Origin: Micavibrio aeruginosavorus_D
GTDB lineage: Bacteria; Pseudomonadota; Alphaproteobacteria; Micavibrionales; Micavibrionaceae
DNA: 64,000 bases
Direction: 5' to 3'
Assembly: GCF_051245535.1 (NCBI RefSeq)
Contig: NZ_CP195303.1
Span: 744,001-808,000 of the forward strand
Part shown: positions 44,099 through 53,401 of the stretch, piece by piece
Layout: every line of letters begins with the position of its first letter
Position numbering within the stretch: position 1 is the first letter of the stretch
Notes under the pieces: model-generated
What the model saw: only the letters and a program-made list of their open reading frames with translations
What the model was told of the DNA's origin: nothing
The model's database searches: none
Made by a program: the position numbers and the translations under genes

Positions 44099-45433
44099 AT
44101 GTCATCGGATACACAACCCCCCAAATCTGAAAAATCTATTGGTGTCGTGGCGGCAACGGCTTTGGTCGTTGGTAACGTTGTGGGGGCTGGATTTTTCCTA
44201 TCGCCTGCGGCATTGGCGCCTTATGGATCGGTCGCGTTGATTGGGTGGGTTGTCATGTGCATGGCGGCCATGTGCCTGGGGTTGGTGTTTGCACGGCTGG
44301 GGCGCATCGTTCCGGCGTCGGGCGGGCCATATGGTTACGCGCGTATGGGCTTTGGTGATTTTGCCGGGTTTCTGGTCGCGTGGGGATACTGGATTTCCGT
44401 TTGGGCGTCATTGCCCGCGATAGCACTGGCGTTTATTGGCTATCTTCGCATCTTTGTTCCGGCCCTGCATGCCATTCCACATGGTGAAATGATCGTCGCG
44501 TTGGGCATTATGTGGGCCGTCGCATTGTTGAACATGAGCGGCGTAAAACGTGTGGGTCAGGCGCAAATTTTATTGGTCGGCGTTAAAATTATTCCCTTTC
44601 TGGCGATTGCGATTTGCGGGTTGTTCTGGTCCGGATGGGATAATTTAAAACCGCTGAACCCCAGCGATGTTTCATTTCCATTGGCCTTGGCGGCGACATT
44701 CCCGTTGACCATGTTTGCCTTTCTGGGGATTGAATCCGCAACGGTCCCGGCGGACAGTATCAAGAACCCGAAGAAAACCATTCCATACGCAACCATGATC
44801 GGCGTCATGCTGGCCGCCGTCATTTATATATTTGGCACGCTGGCGGTGATGAAGGCCATTCCGCGTGAAACATTGATGCAATCGGCTTCGCCCTTTGCCG
44901 ATGCGGCCACGGTGATGTGGGGATCGTGGGGCGGGTATGTGATTGCATTTGCGGCTTTGCTGTCTTCACTGGGGGCGTTGAACGGGTGGACATTGCTGAT
45001 GTCACAGGTGCCCATGGCCGCCGCGCGGGATCATGTATTGCCGAAAATATTCAGTGACCTGAATCGTTTTGGGGTGCCGGGCAAGGGCATTGCGCTGTCA
45101 ATGGCCCTGTCGTCTGCGGTTCTGATTATGCAATCGACGGCGGTTGATACGCTGATGGCGTTGTATGACTTCATTGTGCAACTCAGCACGGTCAGCGGCA
45201 TGATACCTTATGTCTTCTGCTGTCTGGTCGAGGGTGTTTTATTCTTGCGCATGAATCCCGCATCACGGGCTTATCGCATTGGACCGTATATGCCCATCGC
45301 CATGGTTGGGTTCATCTTTTCCATGTTGACCATTTATGGGTCGGGTCCGATGGCGGGCATGTGGGCGTTGCTTTTGTTGCTTGCCGGCATTCCGCTTTAC
45401 GTCGCAATGCAATCCGGAAAACAGAATACATAA
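44099..45433 (+). CDS. APC-family amino-acid/polyamine permease
   Basis: A 444-residue, 12-helix inner-membrane transporter in the AdiC/PotE group (VVGNVVGAGFFLSPAAL; GIESATVPADSIKNPKKT). Starts at TTG 44078 and ATG 44087 are alternatives; no clear ribosome site precedes any of them. It is related to adiC 4 kb downstream but clearly a different paralogue. In the acid-resistance locus it may import arginine or exchange another basic amino acid or amine. Confidence 0.88.
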   Translation: MSSDTQPPKSEKSIGVVAATALVVGNVVGAGFFLSPAALAPYGSVALIGWVVMCMAAMCLGLVFARLGRIVPASGGPYGYARMGFGDFAGFLVAWGYWISVWASLPAIALAFIGYLRIFVPALHAIPHGEMIVALGIMWAVALLNMSGVKRVGQAQILLVGVKIIPFLAIAICGLFWSGWDNLKPLNPSDVSFPLALAATFPLTMFAFLGIESATVPADSIKNPKKTIPYATMIGVMLAAVIYIFGTLAVMKAIPRETLMQSASPFADAATVMWGSWGGYVIAFAALLSSLGALNGWTLLMSQVPMAAARDHVLPKIFSDLNRFGVPGKGIALSMALSSAVLIMQSTAVDTLMALYDFIVQLSTVSGMIPYVFCCLVEGVLFLRMNPASRAYRIGPYMPIAMVGFIFSMLTIYGSGPMAGMWALLLLLAGIPLYVAMQSGKQNT

Positions 45434-45480
45434 TAAACGTGCGCTTGTATGACATAGCCATTCATAGTTGTTCTTTTCGA

Positions 45481-45508
45481 TTGACGGCGATTTCGGTTCC
45501 TGTAGCCT
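45481..45508 (+). promoter_or_regulatory. Possible promoter of the porin-adiA-adiC genes
   Basis: TTGACG (45481-45486) and TAGCCT (45503-45508) lie 16 bp apart; the -10 is weak. AAAGGAAA precedes the porin ATG. Confidence 0.4.
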
Positions 45509-45540
45509 GTTTGCGGCCCTCTCAATAAAGGAAACCCGCC

Positions 45541-46941
45541 ATGAATCGTGTCCTCTCTCTGGCTCTGTGTTCTGCGTCCTGCCTTTTCCTTGTAACCCCA
45601 GCATTCGCGCAATCTACCAATAATGGTGGAAACCGTTATGCGGGCACAGAATGGGAAGGGCACTTCACTGGAAAGCCGCATGATGATGCAAGTGAGAGCG
45701 CCGGATATGATTTCAGTTTCAAGCCAACATTGGCCGTTGATGCGGGATTGTTCGTGCATGGCGATGCATGGTTTGGTGAGGCTGTTGCAAATATTGGCCA
45801 GGAAAGCGAATTCTGGCACGAAGGTGACATCAAAGCCGGGTTCGAGATTGAAAGCGGATTTTATGGTGACACCCATATCAAAGCCGTATTAAACGCGATC
45901 TATGCGTGGCAGGTGGGTGATACAGACGCCGCAGGGTCCACAGTGCCCGATGAAGATCAAAGCAAATTATTGCCCGAAGATGCGTACATCCGCATCGATT
46001 CCGGGAAAAATTTTCCTGAGTTGGGCGAGGGGGCACTCTATGCGTCGATTGGTCGCCAGCAATTCAAAATCGGCAACGGTTTATTGGTGAAAAGCGGCTC
46101 CAGCAATGGTGGCGATCGCGGCGCATTCTGGATTGGTCCGCGCAAGGCTTTTGAACTGGCCTCAATCTTCGGACTGGATACAAAGGAACTGGATGCGCAG
46201 GCGTTCTATCTGCAACCCGATGACAACCCAAACACGGATACACAGGTCGCTGGATTTAACGTCGATTGGGAACCGATTGAACAAACGAAACTTGGTTTCG
46301 CCTACATGAATTTTCTGGATGCAGACTCTCAGTCACGCGATGGTTTGAATGTTTATAACATCCGCGCCAGTACATATCCGTTTGAATCCATCCCGGGCCT
46401 TGGCTTCGGTGGTGAATATGTGTTCGAACGCAACGGCGATGATCTGGATGCCGATGGCGGATGGATCGGCGCTCTCTACAAATTTAATCAAATGCCATGG
46501 ACTCCATCGCTCGGTTACCGTTATGCGTGGTTCGAAGGGGATGACCCGAATACCGCAGAAAACGAAGAATTTGACCCGCTATTCTATGGCAGCACCGATT
46601 GGGGCACATGGTATCAGGGCGAGATTCTGGGCGAATATGCATTGTCCAACAGCAATCTGGCCAGCCATGCGTTACGCCTGCGTGGCAATCCGAATGATAA
46701 TGTTACGTTAACCGCAACGTATTATCATTTTAGAATACCCGAAGAAGCAACTTTCGCCACTGGCGTAACCGACGATCACTATGGTGACGAGGTCGATTTG
46801 CTCGTGGATTGGACCATCAACGATAATCTATCTCTCTCCGGTATGGTCGGTGTGGCCATGCCCGGCGATGGTGCGGAACAAGCAACGGGCGGGAACGATA
46901 ACTGGACGCAAGGTCTTGTTTCCCTGTCTTGGACATTCTGA
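45541..46941 (+). CDS. Outer-membrane beta-barrel porin
   Basis: A 466-residue exported protein: signal peptide 1-23 ending AFA before QSTNN, then alternating aromatic/acidic strands typical of a barrel and a terminal Phe (LSLSWTF) as needed for BAM insertion. The composition resembles alginate-export/OprD-like barrels. It is between a permease and adiA, which suggests it passes arginine or agmatine across the outer membrane. Its acidic content would suit cationic substrates. Family not pinned down. Confidence 0.85.
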   Translation: MNRVLSLALCSASCLFLVTPAFAQSTNNGGNRYAGTEWEGHFTGKPHDDASESAGYDFSFKPTLAVDAGLFVHGDAWFGEAVANIGQESEFWHEGDIKAGFEIESGFYGDTHIKAVLNAIYAWQVGDTDAAGSTVPDEDQSKLLPEDAYIRIDSGKNFPELGEGALYASIGRQQFKIGNGLLVKSGSSNGGDRGAFWIGPRKAFELASIFGLDTKELDAQAFYLQPDDNPNTDTQVAGFNVDWEPIEQTKLGFAYMNFLDADSQSRDGLNVYNIRASTYPFESIPGLGFGGEYVFERNGDDLDADGGWIGALYKFNQMPWTPSLGYRYAWFEGDDPNTAENEEFDPLFYGSTDWGTWYQGEILGEYALSNSNLASHALRLRGNPNDNVTLTATYYHFRIPEEATFATGVTDDHYGDEVDLLVDWTINDNLSLSGMVGVAMPGDGAEQATGGNDNWTQGLVSLSWTF

Positions 46942-46976
46942 TTTTTTTGCCTTTTTAAATTTTTTAGGAGATCAAA

Positions 46977-49325
46977 ATGACTCTTCATGCCTCTCAACGT
47001 CTGGCTATGCGCGCTCTGGTCGTAAACGATGATTTACACAGCGATTGCGTTGCGGGGCGGGCGATCCGCTCGTTGGCCGATAATCTGATCGCGCGTGGCG
47101 TGAATGTGGTCGAGGCGTTATCCGCCAACGATGCCGCGTTGATCAGTACGGCGGATTCCGCCATTCAATGCGTGATCCTCGATTGGGACATCGGCAAGGG
47201 CGGAAAGGATGATCATAAAGATGCATCCAAGGTCCTGAAACAAATCCGTGCGCGAAATTCAAACGTGCCAATCTTCCTGCTGGCGGAGCGCAGCCGCGCA
47301 TCATCCATTCCGTTGGAAGCCATGCAGCAGGCAGACGACTTTATCTGGTTGCTGGACGACACACCGGATTTTATCAGCGGTCGCATCGTTGCCGCGATGG
47401 AACGCTATCGCAATCAGGTTCTGCCGCCAATGTTCGGTGCTTTGGCGCGCTTTTCCCGCATTTATGAATATTCATGGCACACGCCGGGCCACACGGGCGG
47501 GACGGCCTTCCTGAAACATCCGGCGGGCCGTGCGTTCTTTGAATTTTTTGGTGAAGATTTATTGCGTTCCGACCTGTCTATTTCCGTGGGTGAGTTGGGT
47601 TCGTTGCTGGATCACACGGGCCCGATTGGCGAGAGTGAGAAATACGCGGCCCATGTCTTTGGTTCGCACCGGTCTTACCATGTCACCAACGGGTCATCGA
47701 CGTCGAACCGCGTAATTTTGATGTCCAGTGTGACGCGGGATGATATTACGCTGTGTGATCGCAACTGTCACAAATCGGTTGAACATGCGATGACGTTATC
47801 CGGTGCATTGCCGGTATGGATGATTCCGTCACGCAATTATCTGGGCATTATCGGCCCGATTTATCCGGAACGCCTGACCAAAGCAGCCATCAAGAAATCT
47901 ATTTCCGATAACCCAATGGTGACGGGCGACATCGACCCGACACCCATGCACGCCATTATCACCAATTCGACCTATGACGGGTTGTGTTACAACGTGACCA
48001 AGGTTGAAAAATTACTGGGGCAGAGCGTTGACCGCCTTCATTTCGATGAAGCATGGTACGGTTATGCCCGGTTTAACCCGATCTACAAAGATCGTCATGC
48101 CATGCACGGTGACCCAAAGGACCATGATCCGGATGGCCCAACCGTGTTCGCGACACAATCGACGCACAAATTGCTGGCCGCGTTGTCGCAGGCGTCGTTC
48201 ATCCATATTCGTGACGGACGCAATCCGGTCGAACACCATCGCTTCAATGAATCCTTTATGATGCACGCATCGACATCACCGCAATATGCCATTATTGCAT
48301 CCAATGATGTCAGTTCTGCAATGATGGATGGCCCCGGCGGTGTCACATTGACCACCGAGTCAATTCGTGAGGCCGTCGCCTTCCGTCAAACCATATCCCG
48401 TCTGAATGCTGAATTTGGGCAGAAGAAGGAGTGGTTCTTCAACGCATGGCAGCCGGACAAAATCAAAAACGGCGGCGGTAAAAAAGTGGCCTTCCACGAA
48501 GTGGCGGAAGAAAAACTGGTGACCGATCCGTCCTGCTGGGTTCTTCATCCGGGTGATGAATGGCACGGTTTCCACGATCTGGAAGATGATTACTGCATGT
48601 TGGACCCGATCAAGGTGTCCGTTGTTACACCGGGCGTTGGTCTGGATGGGAAACTGGCAAAATCCGGTATTCCGGCCTCTGTCATAACCGCTTATCTGGA
48701 TCAACAGGGGATCGTGGTCGAAAAAACCACGAACTTCACCATCCTGTTCCTGTTCTCCATGGGGATTACACAGGGCAAGTGGGGCTCACTCATCAACGCG
48801 TTCCTGGATTTCAAACGTGATTATGATGCGAACATTCCGCTGAACCGGGCCTTGCCAAAATTGGTCAAGGGAAATCCGGGCCGGTATGAAAATATGGGCT
48901 TGAAAGATCTGGCCGATGAAATGTTCGAAGCCATGCGCACGATCAAATCGGTTGAATTCATGTCCAAGGCCTTCTCAATCCTGCCGAAGGTTGAGATGAG
49001 CCCGGTTCAAACCTATGAACGCCTGGTCAAGGGCGACATTGAACCCGTATCACTGGATAAAATCGCGGGCAGGGTGATGGCCACCGGTGTGGTTCCATAT
49101 CCGCCGGGCATTCCATTGCTGATGCCGGGTGAAAATATTGGTCCGGCGGATGGCCCGTTGCTGGGCTATCTGAAATCGCTGGAAACATTTGATTCCCAAT
49201 TCCCGGGCTTCGGTCACGATACCCATGGTGTTGAGAATATTGATGGAAAATATTTCATCCAGTGCCTGAAGAAAGAATCCTCTGCGTCAAAATCAAAAGC
49301 CAAATCCAAAAGCCGTAAAAAATAA
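46977..49325 (+). CDS. adiA: Biodegradative arginine decarboxylase
   Basis: A 782-residue fold-type I PLP decarboxylase that follows E. coli AdiA closely from end to end. It has the N-terminal receiver-like wing domain (1-145), the PLP domain with Schiff-base Lys398 (FATQSTHKLL), HFDEAWYGYARFNP before it, and the C-terminal decarboxylase domain with PYPPGIPLLMPGENI. It consumes a proton by turning arginine into agmatine; with the AdiC antiporter this gives acid resistance. AGGAG is 6 nt upstream. Odd: a C-terminal Lys/Ser-rich tail of about 18 residues not seen in AdiA. Transfer from gammaproteobacteria is possible. Confidence 0.96.
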   Translation: MTLHASQRLAMRALVVNDDLHSDCVAGRAIRSLADNLIARGVNVVEALSANDAALISTADSAIQCVILDWDIGKGGKDDHKDASKVLKQIRARNSNVPIFLLAERSRASSIPLEAMQQADDFIWLLDDTPDFISGRIVAAMERYRNQVLPPMFGALARFSRIYEYSWHTPGHTGGTAFLKHPAGRAFFEFFGEDLLRSDLSISVGELGSLLDHTGPIGESEKYAAHVFGSHRSYHVTNGSSTSNRVILMSSVTRDDITLCDRNCHKSVEHAMTLSGALPVWMIPSRNYLGIIGPIYPERLTKAAIKKSISDNPMVTGDIDPTPMHAIITNSTYDGLCYNVTKVEKLLGQSVDRLHFDEAWYGYARFNPIYKDRHAMHGDPKDHDPDGPTVFATQSTHKLLAALSQASFIHIRDGRNPVEHHRFNESFMMHASTSPQYAIIASNDVSSAMMDGPGGVTLTTESIREAVAFRQTISRLNAEFGQKKEWFFNAWQPDKIKNGGGKKVAFHEVAEEKLVTDPSCWVLHPGDEWHGFHDLEDDYCMLDPIKVSVVTPGVGLDGKLAKSGIPASVITAYLDQQGIVVEKTTNFTILFLFSMGITQGKWGSLINAFLDFKRDYDANIPLNRALPKLVKGNPGRYENMGLKDLADEMFEAMRTIKSVEFMSKAFSILPKVEMSPVQTYERLVKGDIEPVSLDKIAGRVMATGVVPYPPGIPLLMPGENIGPADGPLLGYLKSLETFDSQFPGFGHDTHGVENIDGKYFIQCLKKESSASKSKAKSKSRKK

Positions 49326-49343
49326 TAAAAAGGAATCGATATT

Positions 49344-50828
49344 ATGAGCGCCGAAGGTAACAAAATCGGTCTTGTTCCCGCCACGCTGATGGTGGCGGGT
49401 AACATGATGGGGTCGGGGGTTTTTATGCTTCCGGCCAGTCTGGCCACGACGGGCGGTATCGCACTGCTCGGCTGGTGTATCACGATTGCGGGGGCCACTG
49501 CGCTGGCCCTTGTATTTGCGAAACTGGCTGCCATTGATCCGGCGGCGGGTGGACCATATGCCTATACGAAAAAAGCTTTCGGTAACTATATGGGTTACCA
49601 AACCAACTTGATTTACTGGCTGGCCAACGTGGTTGGTAACGTCGGTCTGGCGGTTGCAGGTCTTGGGTATCTCTCTCACTTCTTCCCGGAACTGCGTCAG
49701 GTTATTCCGCTGGCCATCGCACAAATCGCGGTGATCTGGTTCTTTACCTACGCCAACATGCTGGGGCCACGTTTCGTGTCGCGACTGCAGGCGATGACGA
49801 CCATCTTCGCACTGGTGCCGATTATGGGTATGGCCGTGTTCGGATGGTTCTGGTTTAACCCGGAAGTCTATGCCGCTGGATGGAACGTATCCGGTGCCAG
49901 CCCGATCAGCGCGATCAGCGCCACGCTGACCTTCACACTCTGGGCCTTTATCGGGGTTGAAAGTGCGTCCGTATCCGCAGGCGTGGTTGAAAATCCGCAG
50001 AAAAACGTCCCCATCGCGACGGTGGGCGGGGTTATTCTGGCGGCCATCTGCTACGTGCTCAGCTCGACGGTCATCATGGGCATGATCCCGAACCCGGAAC
50101 TGGTCGCATCAAACGCACCATTCGCGGATGCGGCGCGTCTGGCTCTGGGCAACACGGCGGCCAATATCGTGGCGGCCTGTGCGGCGATCGGATGTTTGGG
50201 CTCGCTGGCGGGGTGGACCTTGCTGGTTGGTCAAACGGCGAAGGCCGCGGCCGATGACGGATTGTTCGCCAAGGTGTTTGCGAAAGTGAATGCCAAGGGT
50301 GTCCCGTCTGCTGGTCTGGCCATCGTGGCGGTGATCATGTCGGTCCAAGTCTTGTTGACCATGTCCCCAACCGCGGGCGAGCAGTTCAGCAAGATTGCGT
50401 CCATCGCCGTGATCATGACGTTGCTGCCCTATATTTACTCCGCCATCTCGATCAAGGTGTTGGGGTATAAGAAGATGTCGGCGAAGCAATACACCTTCTA
50501 CGTCACCATGGGTGTCATCGCCGCTCTGTACAGCCTGTGGGCCTTGGTTGGCTCGGACGGGGATCAGGTCCGCTGGTCTTTGATCTTCGTGGTTTGCACC
50601 ATCATCTTCTATTCCGCGTCGGTCACACGCCAGCGCGAAATCGAGGAAACGGGTGTGCATCCGGGTGGGCAATCGCCGGTTTGGGTCCGTTATTTTGCCC
50701 TGACCGCAACCATCGTGGCCTTGGTTACCTTCTTCTGGGTGTCCATGTATGGTGGTCAGGAACATTCCCGGAAAATGCAACGGGCACCGTTGCCGGGCAT
50801 TATGACGGACGCCGCCAAAACAGAATAA
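49344..50828 (+). CDS. adiC: Arginine/agmatine antiporter
   Basis: A 494-residue, 12-helix APC antiporter matching E. coli AdiC: GNMMGSGVFMLPASLATTGG in helix 1, FIGVESASVSAGVVENPQKNVPIAT in helix 6, and the Trp-rich C-terminal half. It swaps external arginine for internal agmatine, partnering the decarboxylase 18 bp upstream. It has a longer C-terminal tail (about 45 residues) than AdiC, partly hydrophobic. A terminator follows. Confidence 0.95.
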   Translation: MSAEGNKIGLVPATLMVAGNMMGSGVFMLPASLATTGGIALLGWCITIAGATALALVFAKLAAIDPAAGGPYAYTKKAFGNYMGYQTNLIYWLANVVGNVGLAVAGLGYLSHFFPELRQVIPLAIAQIAVIWFFTYANMLGPRFVSRLQAMTTIFALVPIMGMAVFGWFWFNPEVYAAGWNVSGASPISAISATLTFTLWAFIGVESASVSAGVVENPQKNVPIATVGGVILAAICYVLSSTVIMGMIPNPELVASNAPFADAARLALGNTAANIVAACAAIGCLGSLAGWTLLVGQTAKAAADDGLFAKVFAKVNAKGVPSAGLAIVAVIMSVQVLLTMSPTAGEQFSKIASIAVIMTLLPYIYSAISIKVLGYKKMSAKQYTFYVTMGVIAALYSLWALVGSDGDQVRWSLIFVVCTIIFYSASVTRQREIEETGVHPGGQSPVWVRYFALTATIVALVTFFWVSMYGGQEHSRKMQRAPLPGIMTDAAKTE

Positions 50829-50832
50829 AAGA

Positions 50833-50856
50833 AAGGGCCGGAGAAATCCGGCCCTT
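50833..50856 (+). terminator. Rho-independent terminator after adiC
   Basis: A perfect 10-bp stem (AAGGGCCGGA/TCCGGCCCTT) with a GAAA tetraloop, followed by CTTCATT. It ends the acid-resistance operon. Confidence 0.85.
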
Positions 50857-50876
50857 CTTCATTCCATCACGCGCAA

Positions 50877-51323
50877 TTACATGGGTCGTGCGCCGGCGCG
50901 GGCCCGCGTGGCATGTTGCACCACTTTGGATACTTCCAGCGGGTTAGCATCGTTGCGCAGGATATGGCCAAAGGTCAATATGCCCGTCACGGCACCGTCA
51001 CTGTTGGTGACGATCAGGCGGCTGACATTATTTTCGCGCATCAGATCGGCCGCTTCTTCTAGGCTGTCATTCTCATCACAAGTATAGAGGACGCGCGTCA
51101 TATAATTGGCGACCTTTTCCTTGGATGTGTCTTTGCCATTGGCGACGGCGCGTATGACGATGTCCCGGTCTGTGATAATCCCGGTGATATTGTCTTTCGC
51201 TCCGACGGGCAATATACCGCAATCAATGGCTATCATTTTTATGGATGCGTCTTTCAGGCTGGTTTCCGGTGATATGATGACCGGATCAGCCGTCATTATC
51301 TGTTTTACTGTCGTGGATCTCAT
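50877..51323 (-). CDS. CBS-domain-pair protein
   Basis: A 148-residue protein from ATG 51323, chosen because AAAGGAGAT lies 7 nt upstream; the frame extends further 5' but without this site. Two CBS motifs are clear (MTADPVIISPETSLKDA and MTRVLYTCDENDSLEEAADL), each with the Asp-Arg-Asp or Thr-Asn-Ser-Asp ligand region. Such Bateman modules bind adenine nucleotides and regulate partner proteins; the partner is unknown. A basic Ala/Arg-rich tail ends it. Confidence 0.9.
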   Translation of the reverse strand: MRSTTVKQIMTADPVIISPETSLKDASIKMIAIDCGILPVGAKDNITGIITDRDIVIRAVANGKDTSKEKVANYMTRVLYTCDENDSLEEAADLMRENNVSRLIVTNSDGAVTGILTFGHILRNDANPLEVSKVVQHATRARAGARPM

Positions 51324-51580
51324 GACTGATCTCCTTTCATTCTCGAATGATGGAATGTCAGATTGAATCTGGCGTGTTTTATATGATGAAACGCTAATGA
51401 AAATGCGCTCAGATGACAGGTAGGTGCAATGCACACAGGTTCAAGAGATAGATAAAAAGCCGCGGATTTATTGGTGTTTTTCAATGGATTCTGCGCGCTT
51501 TAAGGGGATGTTAGCCTTTTGAGAATAAGGTGGGCATTGAAAAAACAGAGTCTCAAAGAAGAACAATAAGGGACGTGCCT

Positions 51581-53401
51581 ATGGCGGGGGTCAATAAATC
51601 ACAGGCTGAACAGGCAATCGCGGCAACGCTGGCCCAGAAGCAGCCCATGACGTGGCAACAGGTTTACGACCTGCAGACCAATCTGCGTGCGCTGGATTAC
51701 GCACCGGGAAAATCCGATGGTGATTTCGGTTCCCTGACCAGCAAAGCGGTTATGCGCTTTTATAACGAACATCCCGAACTGGCTGCATCCGCCGGATCAC
51801 AGGTGCGCAGTTACCTGTCACAAAACGGTCATGCCGTTGAATTAAAAAATCTGGCCGACCAGAACGCGCCGCAAGATAAAAGCCTTTCCCAAACCTTCGA
51901 AAAATCAACGCAAGTTCCGCCAAGCACCAATGCGCTCGATGCTTTGATCGGCGGACCGAAGGATCTGACAAAGGCACAAATTAAAACCATTCAGAACGAC
52001 CTGAACGCCCAGGGCATTCAGGTCGGTATTGATGACGGTATTCTGGGCCCCAAAACGGCCGGCGGCATTGTTCAACATCTGGCCAAAAATCCGTCTCTGG
52101 TCGATACGATGAGCCCAGATCTGATGCGCGATTTGATGCGCAACGGACAGAATGATGCGCTGGTCGCCATCACAAAGAATTCCCCGGCCCTTCAGGCCCG
52201 TATTGGTGAGATGATCAAGGCCAATCCTGATCTGGCGACCACGACCGACCACGCGATGGTCAGCGACCTGCAAACATTATTGATTGCAGGCGGTCATGGC
52301 AGTGGCGGCGTTGACGGTGTCGTGGGCAGCCAGACAATAAACGCCGTTGACCACTATATGGCGGCCAGTGGTGAGAAAATTGATCTGGTTCGCAGTGAGC
52401 CAAAAGCCGCAGGCCCAATCAAGGGCGCGGCCGACTGGCTGGCCCCGGCATCGCAACCCGTTCTGGGTGATAATGGATTTGGTGTACCCAACGCCACAAT
52501 TGAACGCGCCTGGTCCAATGTCAGCCGGACGAAAGTGCCGCATGGCGCAGAATTTACGCCGGTTGGTTTACAAAATCCGGGCCGCCCGTTGGTCGTGATC
52601 GACCTTGGCCATGGCGAAGATGTGAAACGCAATAACAAACTGGATGACGGTGCCATTTCCGCCCACACCCACGGCCCGCACATGCAAAGTGGTCTAAGCG
52701 AAACCGAAGTTGTAGATTCCTTGGCAAAGCCCTTGGCCGCACGGTTGCAGGCACAGGGCTATGATGTGGCCTTCACCCGCAATCCCGGTGAACAATTCCG
52801 GTTGGAAGGGGACAAGGGCCAGACATTGCATAAACGCCCCGAATTTGCCCACACGCTGGCCCGTGAAATGGGTGCATCAGATGTCTTGTTTGTCAGCATC
52901 CACGCCAACAGCGCCAGCAACCCATCCGCCAACGGATCGGATGTTTATACGAATGGTGGAAACCGCGTTGCAACGTCACCGGATTCTCAGGCTCTGGCTG
53001 GAAAAATTGCCGGGTCGTACCATTTAACACCGGAACAAAGCACGGGCATCCATGCTGCCGATCTGGGTGTTTTGCGCCATTTTGAAAAGGGTGCGCCAGC
53101 GGCGGGTCATCATGCGGCGGTGCTGCTGGAAGTTGGATTTTTGAGCAATCCAAAGGATGCTAAAAATCTGGCCGCGATGGCCCAGAATCCGGATCGTCAT
53201 GCACAGCAGATTGCCGATGGTATTGCCGCCTATGGTTTGGAAGCAGGCTTAAAACCCAAACCGTTGATGGCCAGCCAATCCCCCAACAGCGCCGCATTCA
53301 ACATGGCGCACAACAATACGGCCAACGTCGATCAGGAAAACACCCCTGTACCGGAACGCGCGCCCCGTATGCCATCGCCAGAGATCAGTCATTCTTTGTA
53401 G
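51581..53401 (+). CDS. N-acetylmuramoyl-L-alanine amidase with three peptidoglycan-binding-like repeats
   Basis: A 606-residue protein. ATG 51581 has AAGGGA upstream; the frame also opens at GTG 51530. Three PG-binding-like units (DGDFGSLTSKAVMRFYN, DGILGPKTAGGIVQHL and GVVGSQTINAVDHYM regions) lie within 1-280. The amidase_3 domain (about 325-560) shows the zinc ligands DLGHGED, SETEVVDSL and VSIHANSAS and the catalytic Glu in LLEVGFLSN. It should cut the amide bond between MurNAc and the stem peptide. No signal peptide is visible, so export must use another route or the protein acts after lysis. The C-terminus is Pro/Asn-rich. It overlaps the end of convergent nhaA by 13 bp. Confidence 0.88.
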   Translation: MAGVNKSQAEQAIAATLAQKQPMTWQQVYDLQTNLRALDYAPGKSDGDFGSLTSKAVMRFYNEHPELAASAGSQVRSYLSQNGHAVELKNLADQNAPQDKSLSQTFEKSTQVPPSTNALDALIGGPKDLTKAQIKTIQNDLNAQGIQVGIDDGILGPKTAGGIVQHLAKNPSLVDTMSPDLMRDLMRNGQNDALVAITKNSPALQARIGEMIKANPDLATTTDHAMVSDLQTLLIAGGHGSGGVDGVVGSQTINAVDHYMAASGEKIDLVRSEPKAAGPIKGAADWLAPASQPVLGDNGFGVPNATIERAWSNVSRTKVPHGAEFTPVGLQNPGRPLVVIDLGHGEDVKRNNKLDDGAISAHTHGPHMQSGLSETEVVDSLAKPLAARLQAQGYDVAFTRNPGEQFRLEGDKGQTLHKRPEFAHTLAREMGASDVLFVSIHANSASNPSANGSDVYTNGGNRVATSPDSQALAGKIAGSYHLTPEQSTGIHAADLGVLRHFEKGAPAAGHHAAVLLEVGFLSNPKDAKNLAAMAQNPDRHAQQIADGIAAYGLEAGLKPKPLMASQSPNSAAFNMAHNNTANVDQENTPVPERAPRMPSPEISHSL

